In this document: positions 8,108 to 16,546 of the stretch, one piece after another
Numbering within the stretch: the first letter of the stretch is position 1
How the letters are laid out: every line of letters begins with the position of its first letter
NCBI GenBank assembly: GCA_023422635.1
Contig: JAFAGO010000030.1
Coordinates: 1-64,000 of the forward strand
DNA length: 64,000 bases
DNA from: Bacteroidota bacterium
GTDB taxonomy: Bacteria > Bacteroidota > Bacteroidia > Flavobacteriales > Weeksellaceae
Reading direction: 5' to 3'
Made by a program: the position numbers and the translations under genes
The notes under the pieces: model-generated
What the model was told of the DNA's origin: nothing
What the model saw: only the letters and a program-made list of their open reading frames with translations
The model's database searches: none

Positions 8108-10216
8108 ATGAAACTCTGCATTGCCGAAAAACCAAGTGTTGCCCGCGATATTGCCAAAGTTTTGGGAGCCAATTCCCCGAAACAAGGCTTTATGGAAGGA
8201 AACGGATATTGCGTAACCTGGACGTTTGGCCATCTTTGCACGTTGAAAGAACCACACGATTACGCTCCGGAATACAAACCATGGAATCTTTTTATGCTTC
8301 CGATTATTCCGAAAAATTTTGGAATTAAACTTATTCCTAATGATGGGGTTGAAAAGCAATTTCAAACCATTGAAAAGTTGATTCAAGAATGCGATGAAGT
8401 CATCAATTGTGGGGATGCCGGACAAGAAGGAGAACTCATTCAACGTTGGGTTTTGCAGAAAGCAAAATGCGATAAACCAATGAAGCGTCTTTGGATTTCT
8501 TCTTTGACTGAAGATTCAATTAAAGAAGGATTCGAAAATTTAAAACCAGCTGAAGACTATCAAAATCTCTATCAAGCAGGTAACGCCAGAGCAATCGGCG
8601 ATTGGTTGTTGGGAATTAATGCAACTCGACTTTTCACGAAAAAATTTGGTGGAAACAAAGCCGTTCTTTCGATTGGAAGAGTGCAAACGCCAACGTTAGC
8701 GATGCTCGTTCAACGACAAAAAGAAATTGACGCTTTTAGTTCCGAAGAGTATTGGGAACTGAAAACCAAATACCGCGACGTAATTTTTAATGCGGCAATT
8801 GATCGTTTGAAAACTCAAGAAAGAGCAGATAAAGGTTTAGATTATTTGAAGGAAAATCTCTTCGAAATTCTTTCTTTTGAAATTAAAGAAGGTAGAGAGA
8901 AAAACCCCAGATTATTCGATTTAACAGGACTTCAGGTGGAGGCCAATAAAAAATTTGGCTTTTCGGCAGAGCAAACCTTGAATTATATTCAAAGTTTATA
9001 CGAAAAGAAGCATACCACATACCCAAGAGTTGATACTACTTATTTATCAGAGAATTTGTATCCAAAAATTGGAGGAATTTTGCGGTCGATGCGATTCTAT
9101 TCAGAGTTAACGTCACCACTTTTAGAAAAGGAAATTCAGAAATCAAAAGCGGTTTTCGACGATTCAAAGGTAACGGATCACCACGCCATTATTCCCACAG
9201 AAATTCCGCCAAATCAAAATTTGAGTCGTGAAGAAAAACTCATTTACGACTTGGTTGCAAAACGTTTTATTGCGGTTTTTTATCCTGATTGTAAAATTTC
9301 GAATACATTGGTTGAAGCGCAAGTGGGAACCATTCCTTTTAAAGCAAGCGGAAAACAAATTTTGGAACCTGGTTGGCGAATGGTTTACGCAAAAGAGAAG
9401 GAAGAAAAATCGGAGAAGGATAAAGATGAAGAACAAACCATCCCTGAATTTGTAGCAGGCGAAAAAGGCGAACACGAACCTTTTATTCATCAAGGAAAAA
9501 CCTCACCACCAAAACCGTATACAGAAGCCACACTTCTTCGTGCAATGGAAACTGCAGGAAAGCAAATTGAAGACGAAGAACTTCGAGAAATGCTAAAATC
9601 CAACGGAATTGGTAGACCTTCTACCCGAGCCAATATTATCGAAACGCTTTTTAAACGCAAATACATCGAGAAAAAAAGAAAAAATCTTATTGCCACTCCA
9701 ACAGGAATTCAATTGATTGATACCATTGAAGACGAACTTTTAAAAAGTCCGGAACTTACTGGTGAATGGGAATTTAAGTTGCGAAAAATCGAAAAAGGCG
9801 AATATGAAGCTTCGAAATTTAAAGATGAATTGGTGGAAATGGTTTCTGCATTGGTGAAAAAAGTGGTAGATTCTAAAGGAAAAGTAATTTCCCTTGCCGA
9901 AGAAAAACCAGAAGCCAAGAAGAAAGAGCGCAAACCTCGCGAGAAAACCACAATTATTTGGGAAGAAACCAAATGTCCGAAATGTAAATCTTCAACATTA
10001 ATGAAAGGTAAAACGGCAATTGGCTGCAGCGATTTCAAAAACTGTGGCTTCAAAATCTCGTTTGAAATTTTTGGCAAGAAACTTTCTGAAAAGCAAATTC
10101 AGGATCTCATTTTAAAAGGCAAAACATCCAAACTAAAAGGATTCACCGAGAACCCTGATGGAATTACCGAAGGGGTGTTAACCTTAAATGAAAATTTCAA
10201 AGTGGGAATCGCCTAA
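8108..10216 (+). CDS. topB: DNA topoisomerase III (type IA)
   Basis: A 702-residue type IA topoisomerase. The TOPRIM domain has CIAEKPSVARDIAKVLGA at the N-terminus and GDAGQEGELI near residue 105. The catalytic tyrosine is Tyr305 in TTYPRVDTTYLSE, matching Tyr328 of E. coli Top3 by motif. The strand-gate motif SIGRVQTPTL is near residue 195, and NGIGRPSTRANIIETL is near residue 500. The C-terminus has a zinc-ribbon-like set Cys623, Cys626, Cys640 and Cys646, followed by a short topoisomerase C-terminal repeat. It unlinks single-strand DNA crossings during replication and recombination. It is monocistronic, and the next gene converges on it. Confidence 0.95.
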   Translation: MKLCIAEKPSVARDIAKVLGANSPKQGFMEGNGYCVTWTFGHLCTLKEPHDYAPEYKPWNLFMLPIIPKNFGIKLIPNDGVEKQFQTIEKLIQECDEVINCGDAGQEGELIQRWVLQKAKCDKPMKRLWISSLTEDSIKEGFENLKPAEDYQNLYQAGNARAIGDWLLGINATRLFTKKFGGNKAVLSIGRVQTPTLAMLVQRQKEIDAFSSEEYWELKTKYRDVIFNAAIDRLKTQERADKGLDYLKENLFEILSFEIKEGREKNPRLFDLTGLQVEANKKFGFSAEQTLNYIQSLYEKKHTTYPRVDTTYLSENLYPKIGGILRSMRFYSELTSPLLEKEIQKSKAVFDDSKVTDHHAIIPTEIPPNQNLSREEKLIYDLVAKRFIAVFYPDCKISNTLVEAQVGTIPFKASGKQILEPGWRMVYAKEKEEKSEKDKDEEQTIPEFVAGEKGEHEPFIHQGKTSPPKPYTEATLLRAMETAGKQIEDEELREMLKSNGIGRPSTRANIIETLFKRKYIEKKRKNLIATPTGIQLIDTIEDELLKSPELTGEWEFKLRKIEKGEYEASKFKDELVEMVSALVKKVVDSKGKVISLAEEKPEAKKKERKPREKTTIIWEETKCPKCKSSTLMKGKTAIGCSDFKNCGFKISFEIFGKKLSEKQIQDLILKGKTSKLKGFTENPDGITEGVLTLNENFKVGIA

Positions 10217-10252
10217 AGAAATATTGTTTTCAAAAGCATCCAGAATTACCAT

Positions 10253-10933
10253 TTATTGTTCTGTAGCATTTAAATCGATTTCTTTAAGTTGGGCTAAGTT
10301 TTTACCCAGTCTTTTCATAATGATTCCGTAGACAATTCGGTAATAAATCCAGATTAAGAATATGCTGAATGCTAATGAAACCACAAGTCCTACTACAAAT
10401 CCTATAAATGTAGATTGCTGTAATTCAACATTTTGATCGGAAATAATTCGAAACATAAAAAAGCTCAGAAAAGCCGTAATCAGCACGAGCATTAAAATAT
10501 TGATGATGATAAATAGGTTAACCGTATTTTTAAAGCGAATTATTTGTAAAATTAAATTCTTCAGGTTGCATTCCACTTTTATCTTTTTATAGCTAATGAA
10601 AAATCGTACGATGAAATATCCGGTAATACTAAAGCTAACGATTCTCATGATGGTGTAAAAAAGATCGAGAGATTTTTCCAAAGCTGGGGTTTTGGTAATC
10701 CCCATTCGTTCAACAATATGCAGCAATTCTGCACCTTCATCTCCTTTAAAAAGATAGTACACTGAAATTGAAAGCACCAACAGAAATTCAACAATACTGA
10801 TCCATAAAATATATTTCACGTAATTGCGTGACTTTTTGTTCAGCATTTGCAATATTTCAGTGCTGTCGTACTTTGGCTTTACATTTTGCTTTTGCCAGGT
10901 TTCCTTGAAATTATCGATATCAAATTCAGGCAT
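10253..10933 (-). CDS. Membrane protein partner of the adjacent sigma factor (possible anti-sigma role)
   Basis: A 226-residue protein with a soluble N-terminus (DIDNFKETWQKQNV) and four predicted membrane segments near residues 39-60, 90-112, 138-160 and 175-198. The ATG overlaps the end of the sigma-factor gene (ATGCCTGA, 8 bases), so translation is coupled. Short N-terminal W-Q-K-Q helices followed by membrane segments are common in proteins encoded after ECF sigma genes in Flavobacteriia. An anti-sigma or sensor role is therefore inferred from position, not from a recognised domain. Homologues have been carelessly labelled carotene monooxygenase; nothing in this sequence supports that. 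Confidence 0.75.
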   Translation of the reverse strand: MPEFDIDNFKETWQKQNVKPKYDSTEILQMLNKKSRNYVKYILWISIVEFLLVLSISVYYLFKGDEGAELLHIVERMGITKTPALEKSLDLFYTIMRIVSFSITGYFIVRFFISYKKIKVECNLKNLILQIIRFKNTVNLFIIINILMLVLITAFLSFFMFRIISDQNVELQQSTFIGFVVGLVVSLAFSIFLIWIYYRIVYGIIMKRLGKNLAQLKEIDLNATEQ

Positions 10934-11468
10934 GTTTTTGCATCAGTTCTTTAAGGGTTTTCTTCAATCGGTTCATTTTCACTCTGGCATTTACTTCGGT
11001 TATCCCGAGATTTTCGGCAATATCACGATAAGGCAAATCATCTAAATACATCATAACAATTGCCCTTTCCACATTGGGAAGCATTTTGATTACTTTGTAC
11101 AATAGCGATACTTGTTGTTGTTTTTCGTCATCATCTTCCAGATAATCTTTATAATGAAAATCCTTCAGCTCATCGGTTTGTGGTGATCTGGTTTTCTTTC
11201 TAAATAAAGTAATGGCGGTATTAAGGGCAACGCGATACATCCAGGTAGAAATTTTAGAATCACCTTTAAATGTGTCGTAACTTCTCCATAATTGTAACAC
11301 AATTTCCTGGAAGAGATCTTCTTCATCCTCCAAAGAATGCGTATAGAGTCGCGAAACTTTAATAATCAAACCTTGATTATTTTTGATAAGTTGCGAGAAT
11401 TCTTTTTCCTTGAAGTTCAAAACCGATTTTTTCGGAAACGAAGATAATGAATTTGTAAGGATTTTCAA
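10926..11468 (-). CDS. RNA polymerase sigma factor, ECF type
   Basis: A 180-residue sigma-70 family protein of ECF layout. Region 2 spans about residues 25-95 (DLFQEIVLQLWRSYDTFKG, STWMYRVALNTAI). After a short linker, region 4 spans about residues 120-175 (LPNVERAIVMMYLDDLPYRDIAENLGITEVNARVKMNRLKKTL), a helix-turn-helix that reads the -35 element. The listed start is TTG at 11468; another in-frame TTG at 11420 lies closer to region 2, and no ATG exists upstream of region 2. The membrane protein gene downstream overlaps by 8 bases, forming a sigma/membrane-partner pair. The regulon is unknown. Confidence 0.9.
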   Translation of the reverse strand: MKILTNSLSSFPKKSVLNFKEKEFSQLIKNNQGLIIKVSRLYTHSLEDEEDLFQEIVLQLWRSYDTFKGDSKISTWMYRVALNTAITLFRKKTRSPQTDELKDFHYKDYLEDDDEKQQQVSLLYKVIKMLPNVERAIVMMYLDDLPYRDIAENLGITEVNARVKMNRLKKTLKELMQKHA

Positions 11469-11574
11469 TTGCTTGAAGGATTCAAAACATAGTAATAGCG
11501 CAATTTATATGAATAACCTTTCATTTTTTTGTCTCAGTTGGTAATCTGCTGCAACTGCACTACCCAAAAAAACA

Positions 11575-11582
11575 TATCTTTG
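11575..11582 (+). promoter_or_regulatory. -7 promoter box of rnpB
   Basis: TATCTTTG is a perfect match to the Bacteroidota -7 element TAnnTTTG. It ends 4 bases before the first base of the RNase P RNA P1 helix (11587), the distance expected for the transcription start. No clear TTG is seen at the -33 position. Confidence 0.7.
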
Positions 11583-11586
11583 CACT

Positions 11587-11911
11587 CCACGAGAAATCCG
11601 GTCTGTTGATTGCGCTTTTGCGCGGTAGGAAAGTCCGGACTCCAAAGGGCGGCATACAGGATAACATCCTTACATCGCGAGATGATGACCAGTGCAACAG
11701 AAAGCAAGTACAGTTCGGCTGTAGTGAAATCGGTAAACTCTATGCGGAGCAATGGTAAGTATATCGGTTCTTTTGGACAACCAAAATAGGAGCTGCCCGC
11801 TCTGAAAACCGAGGGGTAACCAGCTAAAGTGCTGCAGTAATGCAGCACGTAGATAAATAACAGACAATCGCTTTTGCGGTTACAGAATCCGGCTTATAGG
11901 ATTTCTCGTGG
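11587..11911 (+). ncRNA. rnpB: RNase P RNA
   Basis: The catalytic RNA of RNase P, which removes the 5' leader from tRNA precursors. The universally conserved core is visible: GGAAAGTCCGGACTCC near 11628, GTGCAACAGAAAG near 11692, a GGTAAACTC..GCGGAGCAA element near 11732, and ACAGAATCCGGCTTA near 11882. The ends 11587-11599 and 11899-11911 pair perfectly over 13 bases as helix P1. A peripheral hairpin GTGCTGCA/TGCAGCAC is at 11829-11848. The length of about 325 nt is normal for type A. The 3' end is followed by TTTT and lies only 2 bases from the convergent PPK2 stop codon. Confidence 0.96.
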
Positions 11912-11913
11912 TT

Positions 11914-12783
11914 TTAATCCTTATCCAACTCCGCTTTATAATCATCAAATTTTGAAAGTTCTTCTTTGGTAAGTGTTGGGAATTTCAAGTTCATTTTTTG
12001 TAATGCATCAATAATTATTTGAATAGCTGATACTCTGGCAAACCATTTTTTATCTGCTGGAACTACAAACCACGGTGCGTAATCGCGAGAAGTTTCATTG
12101 ATCGCTTCTTCATAAGCTTTCATGTACTTTTCCCAAAGCTTTCTTTCTGCAATATCGCCTTCTGAAAACTTCCAATACTTTTCTGGCTCGTTCAAGCGAT
12201 CCAAAAAACGTTCTTTTTGCTCTTCTCTTGAAACATTTAAAAAGATTTTAACGATTTTGGTTCCATTTTTTGCCAAGTGCTTTTCAAAATTACGAATGGA
12301 TTCATATCGATCTTCCCAAAATGAATCATCGAAATCTTTTACATCATCCCAAACCTTTTCATTTAAATTATATTCTGGGTGAACTTTACATACCAAAACA
12401 CTTTCATAATGGCTTCTGTTGAAAATTCCGATTTTACCTTTTTCTGGCACCGCAATCGCATGTCTCCACAAAAAATCATAGGAATATTCTTTCGAACTTG
12501 GCGATTTAAAACTATGAACCTCACAACCTTGAGGATTTACACCACCAAAAACATGTTCAATTAAAGAATCTTTGCCAGCTGCATCCATCGCCTGAAGTAC
12601 AATTAATAAAGATTGACTGCCGTCAGCGTATAAAAGTTCTTGTAATTCTCGAAGTTTATCTTTTTCTTCTTGAAGAATTTTTAACCCATCGCTTTTGGTA
12701 AGCTTACCACTATAAGCAGTGGCCGCTTTATCAATGGAAAATTTTCCTTTCACTTCAAAATCATCACTAAAATCTAAATCCAT
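11914..12783 (-). CDS. PPK2-family polyphosphate:nucleotide phosphotransferase
   Basis: A 289-residue single-domain PPK2 protein. Walker A DAAGKDS is at residues 67-73 (Lys71), the Walker-B-like FNRSHYES at 121-128, and the lid module (RFLDRLNEPEKYWKFSEGD, AERKLWEKY) near residues 190-220, the pattern of class I/III PPK2. These cytoplasmic enzymes transfer phosphate between polyphosphate and AMP, ADP or GDP. The substrate choice cannot be fixed from the motifs alone. The coding end abuts the 3' end of rnpB from the opposite side. The gene starts at the ATG at 12783, 54 bases after the previous gene's terminator region. Confidence 0.93.
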   Translation of the reverse strand: MDLDFSDDFEVKGKFSIDKAATAYSGKLTKSDGLKILQEEKDKLRELQELLYADGSQSLLIVLQAMDAAGKDSLIEHVFGGVNPQGCEVHSFKSPSSKEYSYDFLWRHAIAVPEKGKIGIFNRSHYESVLVCKVHPEYNLNEKVWDDVKDFDDSFWEDRYESIRNFEKHLAKNGTKIVKIFLNVSREEQKERFLDRLNEPEKYWKFSEGDIAERKLWEKYMKAYEEAINETSRDYAPWFVVPADKKWFARVSAIQIIIDALQKMNLKFPTLTKEELSKFDDYKAELDKD

Positions 12784-12808
12784 ACTATTTGTTTTAAGTT
12801 TTAAAAAT

Positions 12809-12839
12809 AAAAAAACCGCTTCACAAATGAAACGGTTTC
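12809..12839 (-). terminator. Rho-independent terminator after the DUF1573 gene
   Basis: On the minus strand AAACCGTTTCA and TGAAGCGGTTT pair over 11 bases (one wobble) around a TTTG loop, followed by TTTT. It separates the DUF1573 gene from the PPK2 gene downstream. Confidence 0.85.
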
Positions 12840-12858
12840 TATTAATATTGTAGAATTA

Positions 12859-13320
12859 TTACAATTTTTTTGCAGCAACTTTTGCACTTTTAGCTGATTT
12901 CAAAGCTGCACTTTTTGCAGGTTTAACTTCTTGCGCTGCAACAGCTGCAGCCTCTGCTGGATCAACTTTCCCTTTAATATAGATTACTGATCTGCTATTT
13001 TCAGGATCGTTAGAGTACACTTCAATCATTTTATTGAAGGCACCATTTATTTTTGTATTATATCCAACTTCAATTTTTGCGCTTTTCCCAGGCAAAATTG
13101 GATCTTTACTGAATTTCGGTGTTGTACATCCGCAAGATGCTTTTACGCTAGAAATAATTAATGGTTGACTACCTGTATTGGTTACCGTAAAAGAACGATC
13201 GCCATTTGCACCATTTTTTACCACTCCATAATCAAAAGTAGTTTTATCAAAAGTAATGGTTTGTGCAGTTGCAAACGCAGTCATCCCTAACAATGCAATC
13301 CCTGCTAATAAATTTTTCAT
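12859..13320 (-). CDS. Secreted DUF1573 protein
   Basis: A 153-residue protein with a signal peptide (residues 1-19, cleavage after ATA-Q) and one DUF1573 domain at residues 20-118. That domain is an Ig-like fold with the hallmark CGCTTP and IEVGYNTK. DUF1573 proteins are abundant and secreted or periplasmic in Bacteroidota, and their role is unknown. After the domain comes an Ala/Lys-rich low-complexity tail (residues 120-153, repeats of KSAK/AAKK), unusual compared with the plain domain and positively charged, perhaps for binding envelope polymers. It is monocistronic with its own terminator. Confidence 0.9.
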   Translation of the reverse strand: MKNLLAGIALLGMTAFATAQTITFDKTTFDYGVVKNGANGDRSFTVTNTGSQPLIISSVKASCGCTTPKFSKDPILPGKSAKIEVGYNTKINGAFNKMIEVYSNDPENSRSVIYIKGKVDPAEAAAVAAQEVKPAKSAALKSAKSAKVAAKKL

Positions 13321-13407
13321 ATCCTAAATTGTTTATGGTTGAACATTTAATGAAGCAACAAAGTTAAAAATAATTTTAATTCGTACTAAAAGTTTTTTTT
13401 CTTTAGC

Positions 13408-13415
13408 TATTTTTG
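13408..13415 (+). promoter_or_regulatory. Putative -7 box for a long valS leader
   Basis: TATTTTTG matches TAnnTTTG perfectly. If it is used, the valS mRNA would have a leader of about 160 bases. That leader contains a 27-codon ORF (13482-13565) ending 14 bases before valS. Confidence 0.4.
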
Positions 13416-13579
13416 CAAATTGTAAGCCAAACTCTACAGAAACAAGCAAAATACGAGGGGTAATATTTTGATTTTATTAAAATGAAAAAACAAATCAGAA
13501 TAATTGATTATTATCCTTTAAACAATTCATGTAGCGTTGTTTACCAACCTTTTTTTGAATTTTAAAACTTAGAAATATA

Positions 13580-16198
13580 ATGTCGCAGATTTCAAACAAA
13601 TACAACCCATCGGAAACCGAACAGAAATGGTACGACTACTGGATGAAGAATAATTTTTTCCATTCCGAACCCAACGAAAAACCACCTTACACCATTGTAA
13701 TTCCACCACCAAACGTAACGGGAATTTTGCATATGGGCCACATGCTTAACAATACCATTCAAGATGTTTTGGTAAGAAGAGCAAGAATGCGTGGCTTCAA
13801 CGCTTGTTGGGTTCCCGGAACAGATCATGCGTCTATTGCTACAGAAGCAAAAGTTGTTGCCAAATTGAAATCTGAAGGCATCAGCAAATCCGATATTACA
13901 CGCGAAGAATTCCTAAAACATGCTTGGGAATGGACGGATAAATACGGCGGAACCATTTTGGAACAGTTGAAAAAACTCGGTGCATCTTGCGATTGGGAAC
14001 GTACACGCTTCACCATGGAACCGAAACTTTCGCAGCAAGTAATAAAATCTTTCGTGGATTTATACAACAAAGGATTAATTTATCGTGGTTACCGAATGGT
14101 AAATTGGGATCCTGAAGCCAAAACCAATATTTCCGATGAGGAAGTAATTTTTAAAGAACAAAACGGGAAATTATATTACTTAAAATACAAAATCGAAGGC
14201 ACTGAAGAGTTCCTTACCGTTGCCACTACCCGTCCGGAAACAATTTTCGGAGATGTTGCGATATGTGTTAATCCGAACGATGAAAGATACCAACATCTGA
14301 AAGGCAAAAAAGTAATTGTTCCTATTGCAGATCGAGCCATTCCGGTAATTGAAGATGATTATGTAGACATTGAATTCGGAACCGGAGCGTTAAAAATTAC
14401 GCCAGCACACGACACCAACGACTACGAAATCGGGCAAAGACACCAACTTCCAATGATTGACTCCTTGGATGACGATGCAAATCTTAACGAGCACGGAATG
14501 CATTATGCAGGCAAAAACCGTTTTGAAGTTCGTAAAGCCATCTCAAAAGAATTGCAAGAGAAAGATTTTTTACTTAAAGCAGAAGATTATGTAAACAAAG
14601 TAGGAACTTCAGAAAGAACTGGCGCCGTAATTGAACCTAAAATTTCGCAGCAATGGTTTTTAAAAATGTCTGAATTGGCAAAACCTGCGTCAGATGTAGT
14701 GATGAACGACGAGATTAAGTTTCACCCAGAAAAATTCAAGAATACCTATAAATATTGGATGGAAAACATCCGCGATTGGAATATTTCTCGACAATTATGG
14801 TGGGGACAACAAATTCCTGCGTATTACTACGGAAGCAACGAAAACGATTTCGTAGTAGCTGAAAACATTGAAGAAGCATTAGAACTTGCGAAAGAAAAGT
14901 CTCAAAATCCAAACCTTGAAGTTTCAAATCTTCGTCAGGATGAAGATGCGCTCGATACGTGGTTTTCTTCGTGGTTGTGGCCAATGTCCGTTTTCGATGG
15001 CCTTCTCGATCCTGAAAATAAAGATATTAATTATTACTATCCAACTTCGGATCTTGTAACTGGTCCAGATATTATTTTCTTTTGGGTTGCGAGAATGATT
15101 ATGGCTGGCTTGGAATATCGTGAGCAAGTTCCGTTCAAAAATGTGTATTTCACAGGAATTGTTCGCGACAAACAAAGACGTAAAATGTCGAAATCGCTCG
15201 GTAATTCACCCGATCCATTAGAATTGATTGAGAAATATGGTGCCGATTCCGTTCGTGTTGGTATTTTGTTAAGTTCCGCTGCAGGAAACGATTTGCTTTT
15301 TGATGAAGAATTAATGGTTCAAGGTAGAAATTTTGCAACCAAAATTTGGAATGCCTTCCGTTTAATTCAAGGTTGGGAAAAAGAAAATAAACCTGCAGGA
15401 GAAGCAGAAAAACAAACCATTGCGTGGTTTGGAAATCAACTGAACAAAACCATTGCGGAAATTAATGATCAGTTTGAAAAATTCCGAATTTCCGATGCGC
15501 TCCACTTACTTTACAAATTAATTTGGGACGATTTCTGCTCATGGTATTTAGAAGCCATTAAACCGAATTATGGCGAAGCAATTTCTCAAGAAGTATATGA
15601 TGCCACCATTCAATACTTTGAAGAATTGATGAAATTATTGCATCCATTTATGCCATTTTTAAGTGAAGAATTGTACCAAGCAATTGCGCCAAGAACCCAA
15701 CAAGAAGCACTTATTATTGCACAACAAAAATCAGCTGAATCGTACGATGAACAACAATTGAAAGATTTCGATTTTGCGAAAGAACTCATTTCAGGGGTTC
15801 GAAACTATCGCCAAAGTAAAGGAATCTCACCAAGAGAAGCTGCAGAACTTTTCACAAACGCTTCCGCCTTCGAAAACAATGCGGTAATCAATAAACTCGC
15901 AAATGTTTCTGAGATTCACTTTGCAGAAAAAACAGACAAACCTAGTTTCACGTTCTTGGTTGGTGCAACAGAAGTTTCTATTCCACTTTCTGAAAACCTT
16001 GATTTAGAGGAAGAAAAAGAAAAAACAGAAAAAGAACTGCAGCATTTGAAAGGTTTTTTAGTTTCGGTAGAAAAGAAACTTTCCAACGAAAAATTTGTTG
16101 CCGGAGCTCCAGCACAAGTGGTTGAAATGGAACGTAAAAAACAAAAAGACGCGCAAGATAAAATTGCGATTCTGGAAGCAAAACTAAAAAGTTTATAA
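13580..16198 (+). CDS. valS: Valyl-tRNA synthetase
   Basis: An 872-residue class I aminoacyl-tRNA synthetase. The HIGH-type motif is HMGH at residues 51-54 and KMSKS is at residues 535-539. Between them lies the CP1 editing domain (TTRPETIFGDVAI, GTGALKITPAHD), which hydrolyses Thr-tRNAVal. A C-terminal coiled coil from about residue 805 to the end (LEEEKEKTEKEL) is the standard ValS tRNA-binding arm. The length is normal. It charges tRNAVal in the cytoplasm. No terminator follows; instead a MITE-like element begins 7 bases after the stop codon. Confidence 0.97.
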   Translation: MSQISNKYNPSETEQKWYDYWMKNNFFHSEPNEKPPYTIVIPPPNVTGILHMGHMLNNTIQDVLVRRARMRGFNACWVPGTDHASIATEAKVVAKLKSEGISKSDITREEFLKHAWEWTDKYGGTILEQLKKLGASCDWERTRFTMEPKLSQQVIKSFVDLYNKGLIYRGYRMVNWDPEAKTNISDEEVIFKEQNGKLYYLKYKIEGTEEFLTVATTRPETIFGDVAICVNPNDERYQHLKGKKVIVPIADRAIPVIEDDYVDIEFGTGALKITPAHDTNDYEIGQRHQLPMIDSLDDDANLNEHGMHYAGKNRFEVRKAISKELQEKDFLLKAEDYVNKVGTSERTGAVIEPKISQQWFLKMSELAKPASDVVMNDEIKFHPEKFKNTYKYWMENIRDWNISRQLWWGQQIPAYYYGSNENDFVVAENIEEALELAKEKSQNPNLEVSNLRQDEDALDTWFSSWLWPMSVFDGLLDPENKDINYYYPTSDLVTGPDIIFFWVARMIMAGLEYREQVPFKNVYFTGIVRDKQRRKMSKSLGNSPDPLELIEKYGADSVRVGILLSSAAGNDLLFDEELMVQGRNFATKIWNAFRLIQGWEKENKPAGEAEKQTIAWFGNQLNKTIAEINDQFEKFRISDALHLLYKLIWDDFCSWYLEAIKPNYGEAISQEVYDATIQYFEELMKLLHPFMPFLSEELYQAIAPRTQQEALIIAQQKSAESYDEQQLKDFDFAKELISGVRNYRQSKGISPREAAELFTNASAFENNAVINKLANVSEIHFAEKTDKPSFTFLVGATEVSIPLSENLDLEEEKEKTEKELQHLKGFLVSVEKKLSNEKFVAGAPAQVVEMERKKQKDAQDKIAILEAKLKSL

Positions 16199-16205
16199 AC
16201 TGTTA

Positions 16206-16396
16206 GAGGCTGTTTAAATTTTATTGCTAAAAATTTTTATAGTATTTTGAGATGGATTTTTTGCTTCATATTTGCAGATTTAGCGACCTAAACCAAAAAT
16301 GGGAAGTAGAAAATGCGCTAAAAAGAGCATTAAAATTTAGCAAAGATGATTACCTGAGGCTATATAAAAAATTTCGGTAAAATTTTAAACAGGCTC
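16206..16396. mobile_element. MITE-like 191-bp element with terminal inverted repeats and TTA duplication
   Basis: The left end GAGGCTGTTTAAATTTTA and the reverse complement of the right end, GAGCCTGTTTAAAATTTTA, are imperfect inverted repeats of 18-19 bases (one mismatch, one indel). The trinucleotide TTA flanks both sides (16203-16205 and 16397-16399), as expected for a 3-bp target duplication. Ends starting GAG and TNA duplications are typical of the IS1031 subgroup of the IS5 family; this link is an inference. The interior has only a 42-codon ORF (16252-16380) with no recognisable transposase motif, so the element is non-autonomous or a remnant. It sits immediately after valS. Confidence 0.65.
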
Positions 16397-16456
16397 TTAA
16401 CTTCATACAATTCAGTTATAGGCAAATAAAACCTATCGTTGAAATACATCAAAAAA

Positions 16457-16498
16457 AAGTGGACATTACAATTTCACCACAGATTGTTTTGTCCACTT
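16457..16498. repeat. Interrupted inverted repeat upstream of the DUF4241 gene
   Basis: AAGTGGAC (16457-16464) and GTCCACTT (16491-16498) are exact inverted repeats separated by 26 bases. It could be a structured 5' leader for the gene at 16547, or a leftover terminator reading leftward, since eight A stand on its left. The rest of the gap between the MITE-like element and that gene shows nothing I recognise. Confidence 0.4.
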
Positions 16499-16546
16499 CT
16501 ATCCTCTTTTCGAGGAAACCTGCTCAACATTTAAAATTTAAACATC

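Noticed and set aside
1969..10216. A defence island made of sbcCD, topB and nearby genes
   Set aside because: sbcCD and topB are housekeeping genes with normal motifs, separated by unrelated genes; no defence partner is present.
10253..10933. Carotene monooxygenase, a label seen on similar membrane proteins
   Set aside because: No metal-binding or oxygenase motif is present; the context is a sigma-factor operon.
16252..16380. The 42-codon ORF in the MITE-like element as a real gene
   Set aside because: No transposase motif, no promoter, and its stop codon lies inside the terminal repeat; kept only as a part of the element.
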